This document shows positions 15,931-24,088 of a stretch of 35,974 nucleotides of DNA, piece by piece. The first letter of the stretch is position 1. Each line of letters begins with the position of its first letter. The notes beneath the pieces are model-generated. The model did no database searches, was not told where the DNA came from, and was given only the letters and a program-made list of their open reading frames with translations. The translations under genes were made by a program, and so were the position numbers. Source of the DNA: a virus; the IMG/VR virus record IMGVR_UViG_3300029258_005854, positions 1-35,974 of that record; one strand, written 5' to 3'.

Positions 15931-16482
15931 ATGAGCGCACTCAGCGCGGACCGCAACACGTGGTACCAGGAGTCGACGGACACGTTGCGGATCCCGATGG
16001 CGGCCGAAGCGGAGATCTTCGTCGGCGGCATGGTCTGTGCGAACGCGGACGGCTACGCCGTCCCGGCGGCCGACACTGCCGGCTACCACTTCGCCGGCGT
16101 GGCCATCGAGGACCCGCAGAATCCCGGCGGCAACTACGATAACTCGGAGGGCGACGACGGCGACGTCTACGTCGTCGTGCGCACAAAGGGCCGCTTCCGC
16201 TACGTCCTGAACAGAACGCCCAGCCAGGACATGCTGTTCTGCAAGGTTTACGTAGTGGACGACCAGACGGTCGAGGTTTACTCGGGCGCGGTCACGAACG
16301 ACGTCCGGTGCGGGCACGTGACGAAGCTGCCCACGGCGGCCCTCGCCTACGACGCGGAGGCGGACTTCTCCACGGACGAGGTCGAGATCCAGGCCAGCGG
16401 CGACCCGTGGGACTACACGCCGACGACAACGACGGTAGCCGCAACGACAGTTGCCGCCACCACGACAGCCGGCCAGGCTTGA
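15931..16482 (+). CDS. Head decoration protein 2 (paralogue, short Thr-rich tail)
   Basis: A 183-residue paralogue of the preceding protein. By eye about four in five residues of the 165-residue core are identical (EIFVGGMVC, IEDPQNPGGNYDNS, NRTPSQDML). The tail is only about 20 residues (TPTTTTVAATTVAATTTAGQA), against 84 in the first copy. GAGG precedes the ATG. It arose by tandem duplication, after which tail lengths diverged. The two copies may allow mixed decoration of one capsid. Confidence 0.8.
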   Translation: MSALSADRNTWYQESTDTLRIPMAAEAEIFVGGMVCANADGYAVPAADTAGYHFAGVAIEDPQNPGGNYDNSEGDDGDVYVVVRTKGRFRYVLNRTPSQDMLFCKVYVVDDQTVEVYSGAVTNDVRCGHVTKLPTAALAYDAEADFSTDEVEIQASGDPWDYTPTTTTVAATTVAATTTAGQA

Positions 16483-16490
16483 CGATAGGC

Positions 16491-16520
16491 GGGCGGGCCT
16501 TGCCCCGGCGGGGCCCGTCC
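16491..16520 (+). terminator. GC-rich hairpin after decoration gene 2
   Basis: An outer stem GGxCGGGCC / GGCCCGTCC and an inner CCCC/GGGG stem. It shares the GGGCCC core of the neighbouring hairpins, and no T-run follows. Confidence 0.4.
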
Positions 16521-16548
16521 ACAACGCACTCAAACGAGGAGCACCGAG

Positions 16549-17475
16549 ATGGAGCTCACACAGGGCAACATGGCCGCGCTCTTTCAGAACCTGCGCGGCG
16601 AGTTCCGGGCGGCCGTTCGTGACGCCCCCATACCCGAGGACGTGGCGGCGTTCGTGACGGAAATCCCGAGCGGCACCAGCGAGGAGTACCTGCCCACGGC
16701 AGCACTCCTGGGTGACCTGGAGAAGTTCGAGGACGAGCTGTCCTACACGAACCTCGGCCAGTGGATGCAGGAGATCGCGAACGAGACGTTCGCGCGCGGG
16801 CTGGAGATCCCGATCACTCACGTCGAGGACGACCGGCTCGCGATGTACACGCTCGTGGCGAAGGCGCTGGGCAAGCGTGCCGCCACCTACCCCTACCGGC
16901 AGGTGCCCCAGGCGTTCATCAACGGCATCAGCACCGCCTGGGTGGACGGGGCGAACGTCTGGTCCAACAGCCACCAGTGGGTGGGTGGGCAGGCGTGGGA
17001 CAACCTCGAAGATCTGGCGCTCTCGCCGGCGAGCTTCGAGACGGCCTGCCAGCACCTGATGGAGAGGATCGGCCCGGACGGCCAGGTCCTGGAACTCAGT
17101 CCGACGCACCTCGTGGTCGGGCCGGCGAACCTGAACCGCGCCCGGCGAATCGTCCACCGCGAGCTGGTCGGCGGCGGCGACTCGAACATCCACCACAACG
17201 AGGTGCAGGTCGTCAAGTGGAGCCAGCTCATCGGCACCCACGCCGAGGAGTGGGGCGTCTTCGACCTGAGCGACGAGGTCAAGCCGTGTGCGATCACCAA
17301 CCGCAGCGGCCCCGACTTCTTCGCCCAGGACAGCGAGACCGACGACTCGGTCTTCAACCGGGAGGTCCTCCGCTACAAGGGACGGCGACGCTTCGGCATC
17401 GCCATCCTGGCGCCCTGGCTGGGCCAGTGGAGCGACTCGAGCCGGGCCGCTTCGGCGACCACCGCCGCTGCGTGA
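16549..17475 (+). CDS. Major capsid protein, Mu gpT-like
   Basis: A 308-residue protein matching the Mu gpT capsid family in length and layout. The N-terminal part (AALFQNLRGEFRAAVRDAPI, then YLPTAALLGDLEKFEDEL) leads to GLEIPITHVEDDRLAMYT and SHQWVGGQAWDNLEDL, and LSPTHLVVGPANLNRARRIV follows, a segment typical of gpT. It ends with a faint Thr/Ala tail (ASATTAAA) reminiscent of the longer tails on its neighbours. Position after protease/scaffold and decoration genes fits. Confidence 0.88.
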   Translation: MELTQGNMAALFQNLRGEFRAAVRDAPIPEDVAAFVTEIPSGTSEEYLPTAALLGDLEKFEDELSYTNLGQWMQEIANETFARGLEIPITHVEDDRLAMYTLVAKALGKRAATYPYRQVPQAFINGISTAWVDGANVWSNSHQWVGGQAWDNLEDLALSPASFETACQHLMERIGPDGQVLELSPTHLVVGPANLNRARRIVHRELVGGGDSNIHHNEVQVVKWSQLIGTHAEEWGVFDLSDEVKPCAITNRSGPDFFAQDSETDDSVFNREVLRYKGRRRFGIAILAPWLGQWSDSSRAASATTAAA

Positions 17476-17513
17476 CACGACCGGGAGTGAGTGAAGGCGC
17501 GTGACTGACGGGA

Positions 17514-17539
17514 CCGGGCCCGCCGCCGGCGGGCCCCGG
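17514..17539 (+). terminator. GC-rich hairpin after the major capsid gene
   Basis: An 11-bp stem CCGGGCCCGCC / GGCGGGC4GG with a GCC loop and one bulged C, in the 100-base gap between the capsid gene and gp36. It is the third member of the GGGCCC hairpin set around the most highly expressed virion genes. Confidence 0.5.
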
Positions 17540-17578
17540 CCCCGCACGCGAACCGAACCGTTGCAGGAGGGCTCAGGC

Positions 17579-18001
17579 GTGGCCTATTGCACCCAGGCCA
17601 ACATCGAGGAGCGATACTCCGAGCAGAGCGTCGTCGCCTACGCCGACCACAACAAGGACGGCACTGCCGACGCGGACGTCATTACGCGCGCCATCACGGA
17701 CGCCTGCGGCCTGATGGACAGCTACCTCCAGAAGCAGTTCGTCGTGCCTGTGCCCGCGCCGATTCCGCCGTCCCTGCGGGACTGCGCCATCACGCTGGCC
17801 TGGTGCCGGCTGCTGCGGGGGCGGCAGTCGATGACGGAGGAGGAGCGCCTCGCCTGTAAGGAGGCGCTTGACTGGCTCAAGGCCGTTGCGGCCGGCGAGA
17901 TCGAGATCGGCCTCGTGCCGAAACCTACGGCCTCGGCCAGCGCGCCCGGCGTGCGCTACCAGGTGGACGACCGCGAGTTCGGGAGGGACAAGGACCTGTG
18001 A
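17579..18001 (+). CDS. Mu gp36-like protein (DUF1320)
   Basis: A 140-residue protein opening MAYCTQANIEERYSEQSVVA, the characteristic DUF1320 start, followed by ADVITRAITDACGLMDSYLQ and the hydrophobic helix PPSLRDCAITLAWCRLL. Members are head-tail connector or adaptor proteins of Mu-like phages. The start is GTG 17579, supported by AGGAGG. It overlaps the next gene (GTGA). Confidence 0.87.
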   Translation: MAYCTQANIEERYSEQSVVAYADHNKDGTADADVITRAITDACGLMDSYLQKQFVVPVPAPIPPSLRDCAITLAWCRLLRGRQSMTEEERLACKEALDWLKAVAAGEIEIGLVPKPTASASAPGVRYQVDDREFGRDKDL

Positions 18002-18594
18002 TCGCACTGGACGTGGACATGCGCGAGGTGGAGCGGGGCCTGAAAGGCCTCGCTGAGGCCATCGCGGACATGACGCCGGTGGCCCGCGACTTCGGGGCGC
18101 ACATGGTCCGCAAGTGGGTCATGCGCTTCCCGCGCACGGGCGGGCATGAGGCGTCCGCCGCGGGCGAGCCGCCCGCCGTCCAGTCCGCCGCGCTGCGCAA
18201 CTCGCTGACCTACGAGGTCGGCGACGGCGGCGACTCGGCCGAGATGGGCACGCCGCTCGTGTACGGCCTGATCCAGCACTTCGGCGGCGTAATACATATG
18301 CGGCCGGGGGGCCCTCACCTGACGGTGCCCATCGCCGACGAGAGCTACGGCAAGGGAGCGTTTGACTTCGGCGACCTGGACTTCCGCCCCAGCAAGGGCG
18401 GCGGCCCGAGCGGACACAGCATCGGCGTCCTGGGCGAGATGGCGGGCGGCGACTTCAAGCCGCTGTTCGCCCTGCTCACGGAGGTGGAGATCGAGGAGCA
18501 CCCCTGGCTGGTCGTCGAGCAGGAGGACTACGACTACCTGGGTGATCGGATGGTCGAGCACCTCAACAAGGAGACGGACCGGAGGATGCGCTGA
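17998..18594 (+). CDS. Virion morphogenesis protein, Mu gpG-like
   Basis: A 198-residue protein of the phage virion morphogenesis (gpG/tail completion) type: MIALDVDMREVERGLKGLAE, FGAHMVRKWVMRFPRTG, LRNSLTYEVGDGGDSAEMG, and the typical YGLIQHFGGVIHMRPGG. It probably joins head and tail. GTG start overlapping the gp36 stop. Confidence 0.83.
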   Translation: MIALDVDMREVERGLKGLAEAIADMTPVARDFGAHMVRKWVMRFPRTGGHEASAAGEPPAVQSAALRNSLTYEVGDGGDSAEMGTPLVYGLIQHFGGVIHMRPGGPHLTVPIADESYGKGAFDFGDLDFRPSKGGGPSGHSIGVLGEMAGGDFKPLFALLTEVEIEEHPWLVVEQEDYDYLGDRMVEHLNKETDRRMR

Positions 18595-18597
18595 CGC

Positions 18598-19068
18598 ATG
18601 GCCGGCTTCCTCACAGACGGACGCGAGGCGCTGATCGCGGCGCTTAAAGCGGACGTCACCATCGACGGAGCGATCACGCCGGACGGTTGGCGCACGTTCG
18701 AGTCCGGCCTCTGGGAGCGCGTGGTGATCGACCCCGCGCGCTGCCCGATGTGCTGGATCTCGCCCGCCGAGGCGGAACTCGCCCAGCTCACGAACTACGG
18801 CGTCGAGATCCCGCAGATCATCGAGGTGGACTTTGCCACGGAAGGCCAGGACGCCTCGACGATGGAGACGCTCCTGGCGGCGTTCTACGACGTGCTGATC
18901 GCCGCCAGGGGGGACATGCTCGACCTCAGCGGGGACGGGCTCTACAAGATCGACTGGACCGGCAGCACGTGGGTGGCGCGCCCGAGCAAGGAGGGCGCGC
19001 GCCTGATCTGGCTGACGACCACGCGGGTGCGGCTGCACTGGCGGCTGCGGCGCCCGCTGACAAGCTGA
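18598..19068 (+). CDS. Mu gp37-like protein (DUF1834 type), head-tail joining
   Basis: A 156-residue protein in the gp37 position. Features: MAGFLTDGREALIAALKADV, WERVVIDPARCPMCWISPAE, and a repeated beta pattern ending TRVRLHWRLRRPL. Assignment rests on order (gp36, gpG, gp37, tube) and length. The start follows the previous stop by three bases. Confidence 0.65.
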   Translation: MAGFLTDGREALIAALKADVTIDGAITPDGWRTFESGLWERVVIDPARCPMCWISPAEAELAQLTNYGVEIPQIIEVDFATEGQDASTMETLLAAFYDVLIAARGDMLDLSGDGLYKIDWTGSTWVARPSKEGARLIWLTTTRVRLHWRLRRPLTS

Positions 19069-19091
19069 CGCTCTGACTGGAGGAGAGAACG

Positions 19092-20096
19092 ATGCCCGGA
19101 GCAGAAGGAAGCGTTCACCTCGGCGCCCATCGGCACGTGAGGTTCTGCCGCGAGACGGCGTTCGGCGAGTGCCCGGCGGTCCCGACTTGGTTTTCGTGCC
19201 CGATCATCGAGAACGGGTTCACGCTCAAGGCGACCTCGCCGCGCTACTGGCCCAACACAAACTACGGCGGGGACTTCCGCCGGCACGTGGCCGTCCATCA
19301 CCAGCTCGAAGTCACGGGCGACATGCTGACGCTGCTCTGGCCGGAGCTGACCGAGCACCTGCTCCGCATGTGTCTCGACCGGGACGACGATGAGGACGTC
19401 TACAGCCACTGCCTCGACCACTACACGCCCGCCGACCCGAGGCGCTACCTCGGCGCGGTCGTCGAGCGAATGACTCTCGCGTTCGATGGCACGGGGGCAG
19501 GCGACATCCGCCTGACGCACACGCTCCGCGCGAAGCTGGAGGAGGAGAACGACGCGCTCGTCGCCGGCGACTTCGACTACTCGGCAGTGAGCGCGGTGCC
19601 GTTCATGTTTGCCTCGGCCGAGTTCCGGCGGAACGGCCACCTGATCGCGGACCTGGAGACGGGCACGATCACCGTCGAGAACAACGTCCTGGCCGGGCCG
19701 AAGCGCCGGACGACCGGGATAACGCTCGGCACGCACGCGCACCTGCTCGCGCAGCAGCGGGCTATCAGCTTCGAGTCCGAGGAGCTCAACAACGACGACC
19801 TGCACAACGAGGCCATCCGGGACGGCGGCTACTTCTCCCTGGACGTCCGGCTGCACCACCCGGACGGCCACTACGCGCAGATCCAGCTCCCGCGCATGGT
19901 CATCGAGGAGTCCGCCGAGGACGGGACGCCCGACCAGATCGCGAAGCAGTCGCCCCGGTTCGAGGCCCTGGCCGGCCCGAGCGGGGACGACATCATCTGG
20001 GGCGTGGACCTCGGCCCGGCGACAACGACCCTGGCGCCGATCACCACGACGGCCGCCCCGACAACGACGGCCGCCGCGACAACAACGGGAGCCTGA
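19092..20096 (+). CDS. Tail tube protein with Thr-rich C-terminal tail
   Basis: A 334-residue protein with alternating beta strands: VHLGAHRHVRFCRETAFGEC, SPRYWPNTNYGGDFRRHVAV, GAVVERMTLAFDG, and VPFMFASAEFRRNGHLIADL. This is the pattern of a siphophage tail-tube protein. Position after gp37 and before the chaperone pair and tape measure supports this. The last 25 or so residues (PATTTLAPITTTAAPTTTAA...) form a Thr/Ala/Pro tail that would project from the tube surface. GGAGGAG precedes the ATG. Confidence 0.72.
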   Translation: MPGAEGSVHLGAHRHVRFCRETAFGECPAVPTWFSCPIIENGFTLKATSPRYWPNTNYGGDFRRHVAVHHQLEVTGDMLTLLWPELTEHLLRMCLDRDDDEDVYSHCLDHYTPADPRRYLGAVVERMTLAFDGTGAGDIRLTHTLRAKLEEENDALVAGDFDYSAVSAVPFMFASAEFRRNGHLIADLETGTITVENNVLAGPKRRTTGITLGTHAHLLAQQRAISFESEELNNDDLHNEAIRDGGYFSLDVRLHHPDGHYAQIQLPRMVIEESAEDGTPDQIAKQSPRFEALAGPSGDDIIWGVDLGPATTTLAPITTTAAPTTTAAATTTGA

Positions 20097-20137
20097 CCGG
20101 GAGGCAACAGCAACCCTGACCGGAGGAGGTGCAGACG

Positions 20138-20701
20138 ATGGGCAAGAAGAGGCCGAACCAGCCGGCCCCAGAGCCGGCCGACAAATCCCCGGCCGCCGAC
20201 GCCAAGCAGGAGGACGGCCGCTCGCTCCTGGCCTTTCTGCGGGAGCAGTTCGAGGCGGTCGAGTGGATCGAGCCCGTGAAGTTCTGGCAGGCCCGCGTCT
20301 GGTGCGGCGGCCAGGACTTCGCCCTGATCACGGTCGTCAGCTCGGAGATGGTCGGGCGTGTCGCCTCCGCCCTGGCCCGCATGGACGGGCTCAGAAAGCG
20401 CCTGGCGGCCGCTGAGGGCGTCGAGGCAGCGGCCGACGTGGTGGCCGCCGCCTTCTCCGATGATGCCCTGGAGGGCGCCTGGGTGCTCGTGGCGGACCTC
20501 CTGGCCTGCTGTGTGACGGAGCTCCACCTGCCCGAGTACACCGAGGCCACAGGCCGGGAGTGCTTCGTGCCGGTGAGCGACGCCCCCGTATCAGGGCGCA
20601 TCGAGGCGGCGCGTTTCTGGCCCGTCGTCCTGCTTGGCCGCGTGCTGATCGGCATCGGAGTCCAGGCGGGCCAATTGCTCACGAGGTCCGGCAGGGCCTG
20701 A
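20138..20701 (+). CDS. Tail assembly chaperone (upstream frame)
   Basis: A 187-residue protein between tail tube and tape measure, the position of the gpG-type chaperone that coats the tape measure during tail assembly. The N-terminus is charged and low in complexity (KKRPNQPAPEPADKSPAADA). The core is helical (LLAFLREQFEAVEWIEPVKF...). GGAGGAGG precedes the ATG. The following frame continues as a likely frameshift extension. Confidence 0.6.
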   Translation: MGKKRPNQPAPEPADKSPAADAKQEDGRSLLAFLREQFEAVEWIEPVKFWQARVWCGGQDFALITVVSSEMVGRVASALARMDGLRKRLAAAEGVEAAADVVAAAFSDDALEGAWVLVADLLACCVTELHLPEYTEATGRECFVPVSDAPVSGRIEAARFWPVVLLGRVLIGIGVQAGQLLTRSGRA

Positions 20702-20880
20702 CCGGCGGCAGCGACCTGCTCGACCTCTTCTGGAGGGCCTCGCACGGGCAGCCGGTCCCGGACGACGCCTGGAGGGCGGTAATGCTGGCCCGCATGTTCA
20801 TCGGCGAACCCTACTCCTGGGCGGACGCCCTCGCCCGCATCATCGAGGGCCTCGGCACCCTGACCGACGCGGAGGACTGA
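20560..20880 (+). CDS. Tail assembly chaperone extension in the -1 frame
   Basis: The -1 frame is open across the end of the chaperone gene and continues 179 bases past its stop. It encodes GLTGGSDLLDLFWRASHGQP, then DDAWRAVMLARMFIGEPY and a short acidic end. It has no ribosome-binding site or good start codon of its own near the overlap. That, and the location, match the frameshifted gpG-gpGT pair of many phages. No classical XXXYYYZ slippery heptamer is visible in the overlap, so the slip site is unresolved. The coordinates give the open frame, not a defined product. Confidence 0.5.
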   Translation: MLRAGERRPRIRAHRGGAFLARRPAWPRADRHRSPGGPIAHEVRQGLTGGSDLLDLFWRASHGQPVPDDAWRAVMLARMFIGEPYSWADALARIIEGLGTLTDAED

Positions 20881-20887
20881 CGAGACG

Positions 20888-22975
20888 ATGGCGAAGCAGT
20901 TCGAGTTCAGCGTCGTCGCGAAGTTCCGCGACCTCGCCATGCGCGACATCCGGCGGTTCCAGGCCCGGTTGCGCTCGGGCTGGAGCGCCGGCGCCGGCGG
21001 CGGCTTCGCACGGATGTTCGGCGGCGGCGTCGGCGGGCGCCTGGCGCAGCGGCTGGCGGCCAGGCCGAGCGGCGTCGGGGGCATCTTCTCCGACGTGTTG
21101 CAGGGGGCCACCGCGCTGACCCTTCTGCCCGTGCGCATCATCGGGGCCTTCACGCGGCTGATCCCCGGCATCGGGGGCGTGCTGTCGGGCGTTGTGGGCA
21201 CGGCGGCGAACGTGCTGCAGGGCATCGTCGGGGTCGCCGCGAACGTCGTCGGCGGCATCATCAACGCCTTCGGCAAGCTGATCCAGGGCATCGCAACCGT
21301 TTTCGAGCGCGTGGTGGGTGTCGTCGCCCGCGGCCTGGGCCGGATTACGAAGATCGCCGGCATGGTGGCGGCAGGCACGGGCGCCGTGTTCGCCTGGCAG
21401 TTTATCAAGGGCATCCGCGAGAACATGCAGCTCGCCGACCTGCGCCAGGTGCTCCGCAAGCTGCTCGGCGAGGGCATGGCGAAGGAGGTCGAGCGGTTCG
21501 CGCGCAAGCTCTCGCTCGTCACGCCGTTCACGCCGTTCGAGATGATCCAGGCGTCGCTCGGGGTGGGGGCAGTCGGCAGGGACCCGCGCAAATACCTCAC
21601 CCTGCTGGCGGACTGGGCGGCCGGGGCGAAGAAGCCGCTCGACCAGGTGATCGAGACGTTCCAGCGCGTCGTGACCGGGGCGCCCGGCGCGCGGAGAGGC
21701 ATCCAGCGCCTACTGATCAGCATCCGGGACCTCCAGCGCGAGGGCGCGACGTTCACGAAGGCCGGGGCATTCACCGGCACGCCGGAAGAGATGACGGCCT
21801 ACATGATGCGGGCGGTCGAACGGCGATTCGGCGGGATGGCGAAGGCGGCGGCCACCGTCGGGTCTGGCCCCTGGTCCACGTTTGTGGGGGCAGTCCAGGA
21901 CCTGCGCATCAGCCTCACCCAGCCCTGGTACGAGCGCTTTAACGACGGGCTGATCGACATCAACGAGTCACTGCTGGCCCTCGCGGAGTCCCCAGCCTGG
22001 CAGAAGGTCATCGAGTGGAGTGACAAGGCGGCCGAGGCGGCTGACTCCGCCATTCGTGACGCCATCGACATCATGACTGACGCCGGGAAGTGGGCCGACT
22101 TCAAGCGACGCCTCGGCGAGAGGATGTCGGTCGCCTGGGAAGGGGCGGTCGAGCGGGCGAAGATCGCCCTGGGAGGCATCACCGACCTCTTCGCCGTCAA
22201 AGAGGGCGGGGAGTGGGGGCTGGGTCCCCTGACCAACTGGATTGTGGTCGCCTTCGACATGGCGATCACGCAGGTGGGCGGGCTCTTCCAGAAGCTGTGG
22301 ATCGACGTGGGGCAGGACCTGCAGAACCGGCTGCTTGGTGCTGTGGCGAACGTTGCGAACGCGATCAACGCGGAGCTGATGGGCCGCCATGAACGGATGG
22401 CGCAAGAAGACTACGAGAAGGAGCGATCTCGCTATTTGAAATGGGGGTTCCCGGGGGCTCCCGCCAGGTGGGAGGACCTACCACACAAAGACCGGGAGTG
22501 GAGGATTGAGCAACAACGCATCCCGCTCGTCGAGAAGCAACTCCAGCAAGTACTATCGTTTCTCCAGGAACTCGTGGCTGGCGCCCAGCGGATCAAAATG
22601 CCGGCTGAGAAAGAGGCGGCAAAGGAGGCCGTGGACGAGCGGACGCGCCGCGCGATGGAAGAGGGCGGCGGCAGGCTGGCCGGGTACGCCGAAGATATGC
22701 GCGAGGGCGCCGCGGCCACCCGCGGCGCCTGGGATTCCGTGCCCATGACCCCAGAAGGGCGGGCCCTTGCGGAGGCAACAGCCGACCTCGAGAAGGTGCG
22801 CGAGAACATCGACGCCTTCATCGAACTGCAGGACAGGAACACCGCCAGCTTCCTGACCGTGGTGCATGCGCTTGTCGACGATACCGACACGCTGAAACGC
22901 AAGCACCAGGACTATGTGCGCGGAGTCATGGATCTGAGACAGCGCGTGAAGCGTCTCTCCGTGCAGCCCTACTGA
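20888..22975 (+). CDS. Tape measure protein
   Basis: A 695-residue protein with long helical stretches. A central Gly/Ala/Val-rich hydrophobic region (about 60-180: IIGAFTRLIPGIGGVLSGVV and following) is typical of tape measures that form the tail interior and insert into the host membrane. A conserved-looking block follows (about 180-360: RKLSLVTPFTPFEMIQASLG, GPWSTFVGAVQDLRISLTQP). The C-terminus is charged coiled coil (about 600-690). A short tape measure predicts a tail of about 100 nm (inference from residue number). It follows the chaperone gene by 7 bases. Confidence 0.87.
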   Translation: MAKQFEFSVVAKFRDLAMRDIRRFQARLRSGWSAGAGGGFARMFGGGVGGRLAQRLAARPSGVGGIFSDVLQGATALTLLPVRIIGAFTRLIPGIGGVLSGVVGTAANVLQGIVGVAANVVGGIINAFGKLIQGIATVFERVVGVVARGLGRITKIAGMVAAGTGAVFAWQFIKGIRENMQLADLRQVLRKLLGEGMAKEVERFARKLSLVTPFTPFEMIQASLGVGAVGRDPRKYLTLLADWAAGAKKPLDQVIETFQRVVTGAPGARRGIQRLLISIRDLQREGATFTKAGAFTGTPEEMTAYMMRAVERRFGGMAKAAATVGSGPWSTFVGAVQDLRISLTQPWYERFNDGLIDINESLLALAESPAWQKVIEWSDKAAEAADSAIRDAIDIMTDAGKWADFKRRLGERMSVAWEGAVERAKIALGGITDLFAVKEGGEWGLGPLTNWIVVAFDMAITQVGGLFQKLWIDVGQDLQNRLLGAVANVANAINAELMGRHERMAQEDYEKERSRYLKWGFPGAPARWEDLPHKDREWRIEQQRIPLVEKQLQQVLSFLQELVAGAQRIKMPAEKEAAKEAVDERTRRAMEEGGGRLAGYAEDMREGAAATRGAWDSVPMTPEGRALAEATADLEKVRENIDAFIELQDRNTASFLTVVHALVDDTDTLKRKHQDYVRGVMDLRQRVKRLSVQPY

Positions 22976-22987
22976 CCGGAGGTGCAC

Positions 22988-23836
22988 GTGGCGGGCGGGT
23001 ATTTCAACGACGGGACGATACACGTCGAGCTCGGCGCGCACGCCTTCGCGACGCCCACGGCTCTGCGCCGCAACGTGTTCCTGGAGCCGCACTCCGCGCC
23101 GGCGACCGTCCTCGACTCGGGCGGCGGCGTGCTCGAACTGACCGTCACGGGCCAGCGCCTGCGCGCCAACCTCGGCGACGCCGAACGCTACGCCTACGAG
23201 CACTTCCACTCCCTGGCCACCAGCGACCCCGGCGACCTCGGCGTCGAGGACAACCTGGGCAACCGCGCGGTCTTCGGCGACTCGGTCTGCATCGGCGCGG
23301 TCGCGGAGATCCAGGCGTTCCGGTTCGTCGAGATGCGCACCGACTGGCAGAGCCCGTCGAAGTCCGCCGAGCCGGCCTGGGGCGCCATCCCCGCCGCGCC
23401 GGCGACCTATCCCGGCACGGACACGTTGCAGGACTACCGGGCCGGGGGCGTGCAGCTCGGGACCTTCCCGGTCGGGATGCGGATCGAGATGTCGCGACGG
23501 TTCCCGCTGCGCGAGATCCCCAGGGCGCGCGGGTCGCGTGCGCGCGGGCCGGCGGCGGGCGCGGTGATCCGGTTCGTCGTCACGGGGCACGCGCTCGTGA
23601 CGGGCCAGAACCTGGCCGACTACCTGGAGGCGCTGGCGCGCAGCATCGGGCCGCGCTGGGTGACGCTCCGGGCGAACGGGAACGTGTTCGACCGCGTCCT
23701 GCTGGAGAGCTTGCGGCCGACACACACGGACAGCCGCGCGACCGACTTCGAGGCGGAGTTCGTGCAGGACGTGGAGCTCGGCGGCGTCGAGCAAATCACG
23801 ACCACCACAGAGACGGCGACGACAACGGGGGCATGA
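22988..23836 (+). CDS. Distal tail protein with short Thr-rich tail
   Basis: A protein of about 282 residues directly after the tape measure. It is beta-rich (GGYFNDGTIHVELGAHAFA, VLELTVTGQRLRANL, VTGHALVTGQNLADYLEALA). Its end QITTTTETATTTGA echoes the tails on other virion proteins. Position suggests a distal tail or baseplate component; no family motif is certain. GTG at 22988 is chosen because GGAGG lies 5 bases upstream. GTG 22982 would overlap that site. Confidence 0.6.
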   Translation: MAGGYFNDGTIHVELGAHAFATPTALRRNVFLEPHSAPATVLDSGGGVLELTVTGQRLRANLGDAERYAYEHFHSLATSDPGDLGVEDNLGNRAVFGDSVCIGAVAEIQAFRFVEMRTDWQSPSKSAEPAWGAIPAAPATYPGTDTLQDYRAGGVQLGTFPVGMRIEMSRRFPLREIPRARGSRARGPAAGAVIRFVVTGHALVTGQNLADYLEALARSIGPRWVTLRANGNVFDRVLLESLRPTHTDSRATDFEAEFVQDVELGGVEQITTTTETATTTGA

Positions 23837-23838
23837 AC

Positions 23839-23866
23839 CACGAAGGACACGAAGATCACGAAGGCA
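23839..23866 (+). repeat. CACGAAG-type repeat, left arm only
   Basis: ACCACGAAG followed by two more CACGAAG-type 9-base units begins immediately after the stop of the tail gene. It uses the same GCATGAACCACGA junction seen at 34412. It is followed by an AACGAAAGGAGGTGC ribosome-binding site for the next gene. It looks like a half copy of the palindromic elements further right. Confidence 0.7.
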
Positions 23867-23899
23867 CAACAGCAGACGGCAACGAAAGGAGGTGCGGTG

Positions 23900-24088
23900 A
23901 TGAGCAAGGACGGATGGTGGTGGCCGGCCAACGCGAGGAAGGCGCACTACATGATCGCCGGGCGCTCGTTGTGTGGCGAGTGGGGCTGCCTCGGCAATGC
24001 CCACCCCGAGCAGGGGAACGATGACAGCCCGGACAACTGCGCCGAGTGCAAACGACGGCTCAAACAGTGGAAGGGAGGTGCGGGATGA
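23900..24088 (+). CDS. Small zinc-binding phage protein (W-P...HY...SLCG...CxxC)
   Basis: A 62-residue protein MSKDGWWWPANARKAHYMIA, then GRSLCGEWGCLG and a final CAECKRRL. This compact pattern (WP, KAHY, SLCG, then CxxC) recurs in small phage proteins and probably binds one zinc. Function unknown. ATG 23900 follows AAAGGAGG; an adjacent GTG (23897) is equally possible. Overlaps the next gene by ATGA. Confidence 0.65.
   Translation: MSKDGWWWPANARKAHYMIAGRSLCGEWGCLGNAHPEQGNDDSPDNCAECKRRLKQWKGGAG

Noticed and set aside
15610-17547. Long minus-strand frame opposite the decoration and capsid genes
   Set aside because: It is antisense to strongly supported virion genes; its Val/Ala repeats are the reverse reading of the Thr tails.
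11199-20096. Transposable Mu-like phage
   Set aside because: Only the head genes are Mu-like. No transposase A/B pair is seen, a serine integrase is present, and the tail order is siphovirus-like.
20669-20677. GGCCAATTG as a slippery site for the tail chaperone frameshift
   Set aside because: It does not fit X XXY YYZ in the zero frame.
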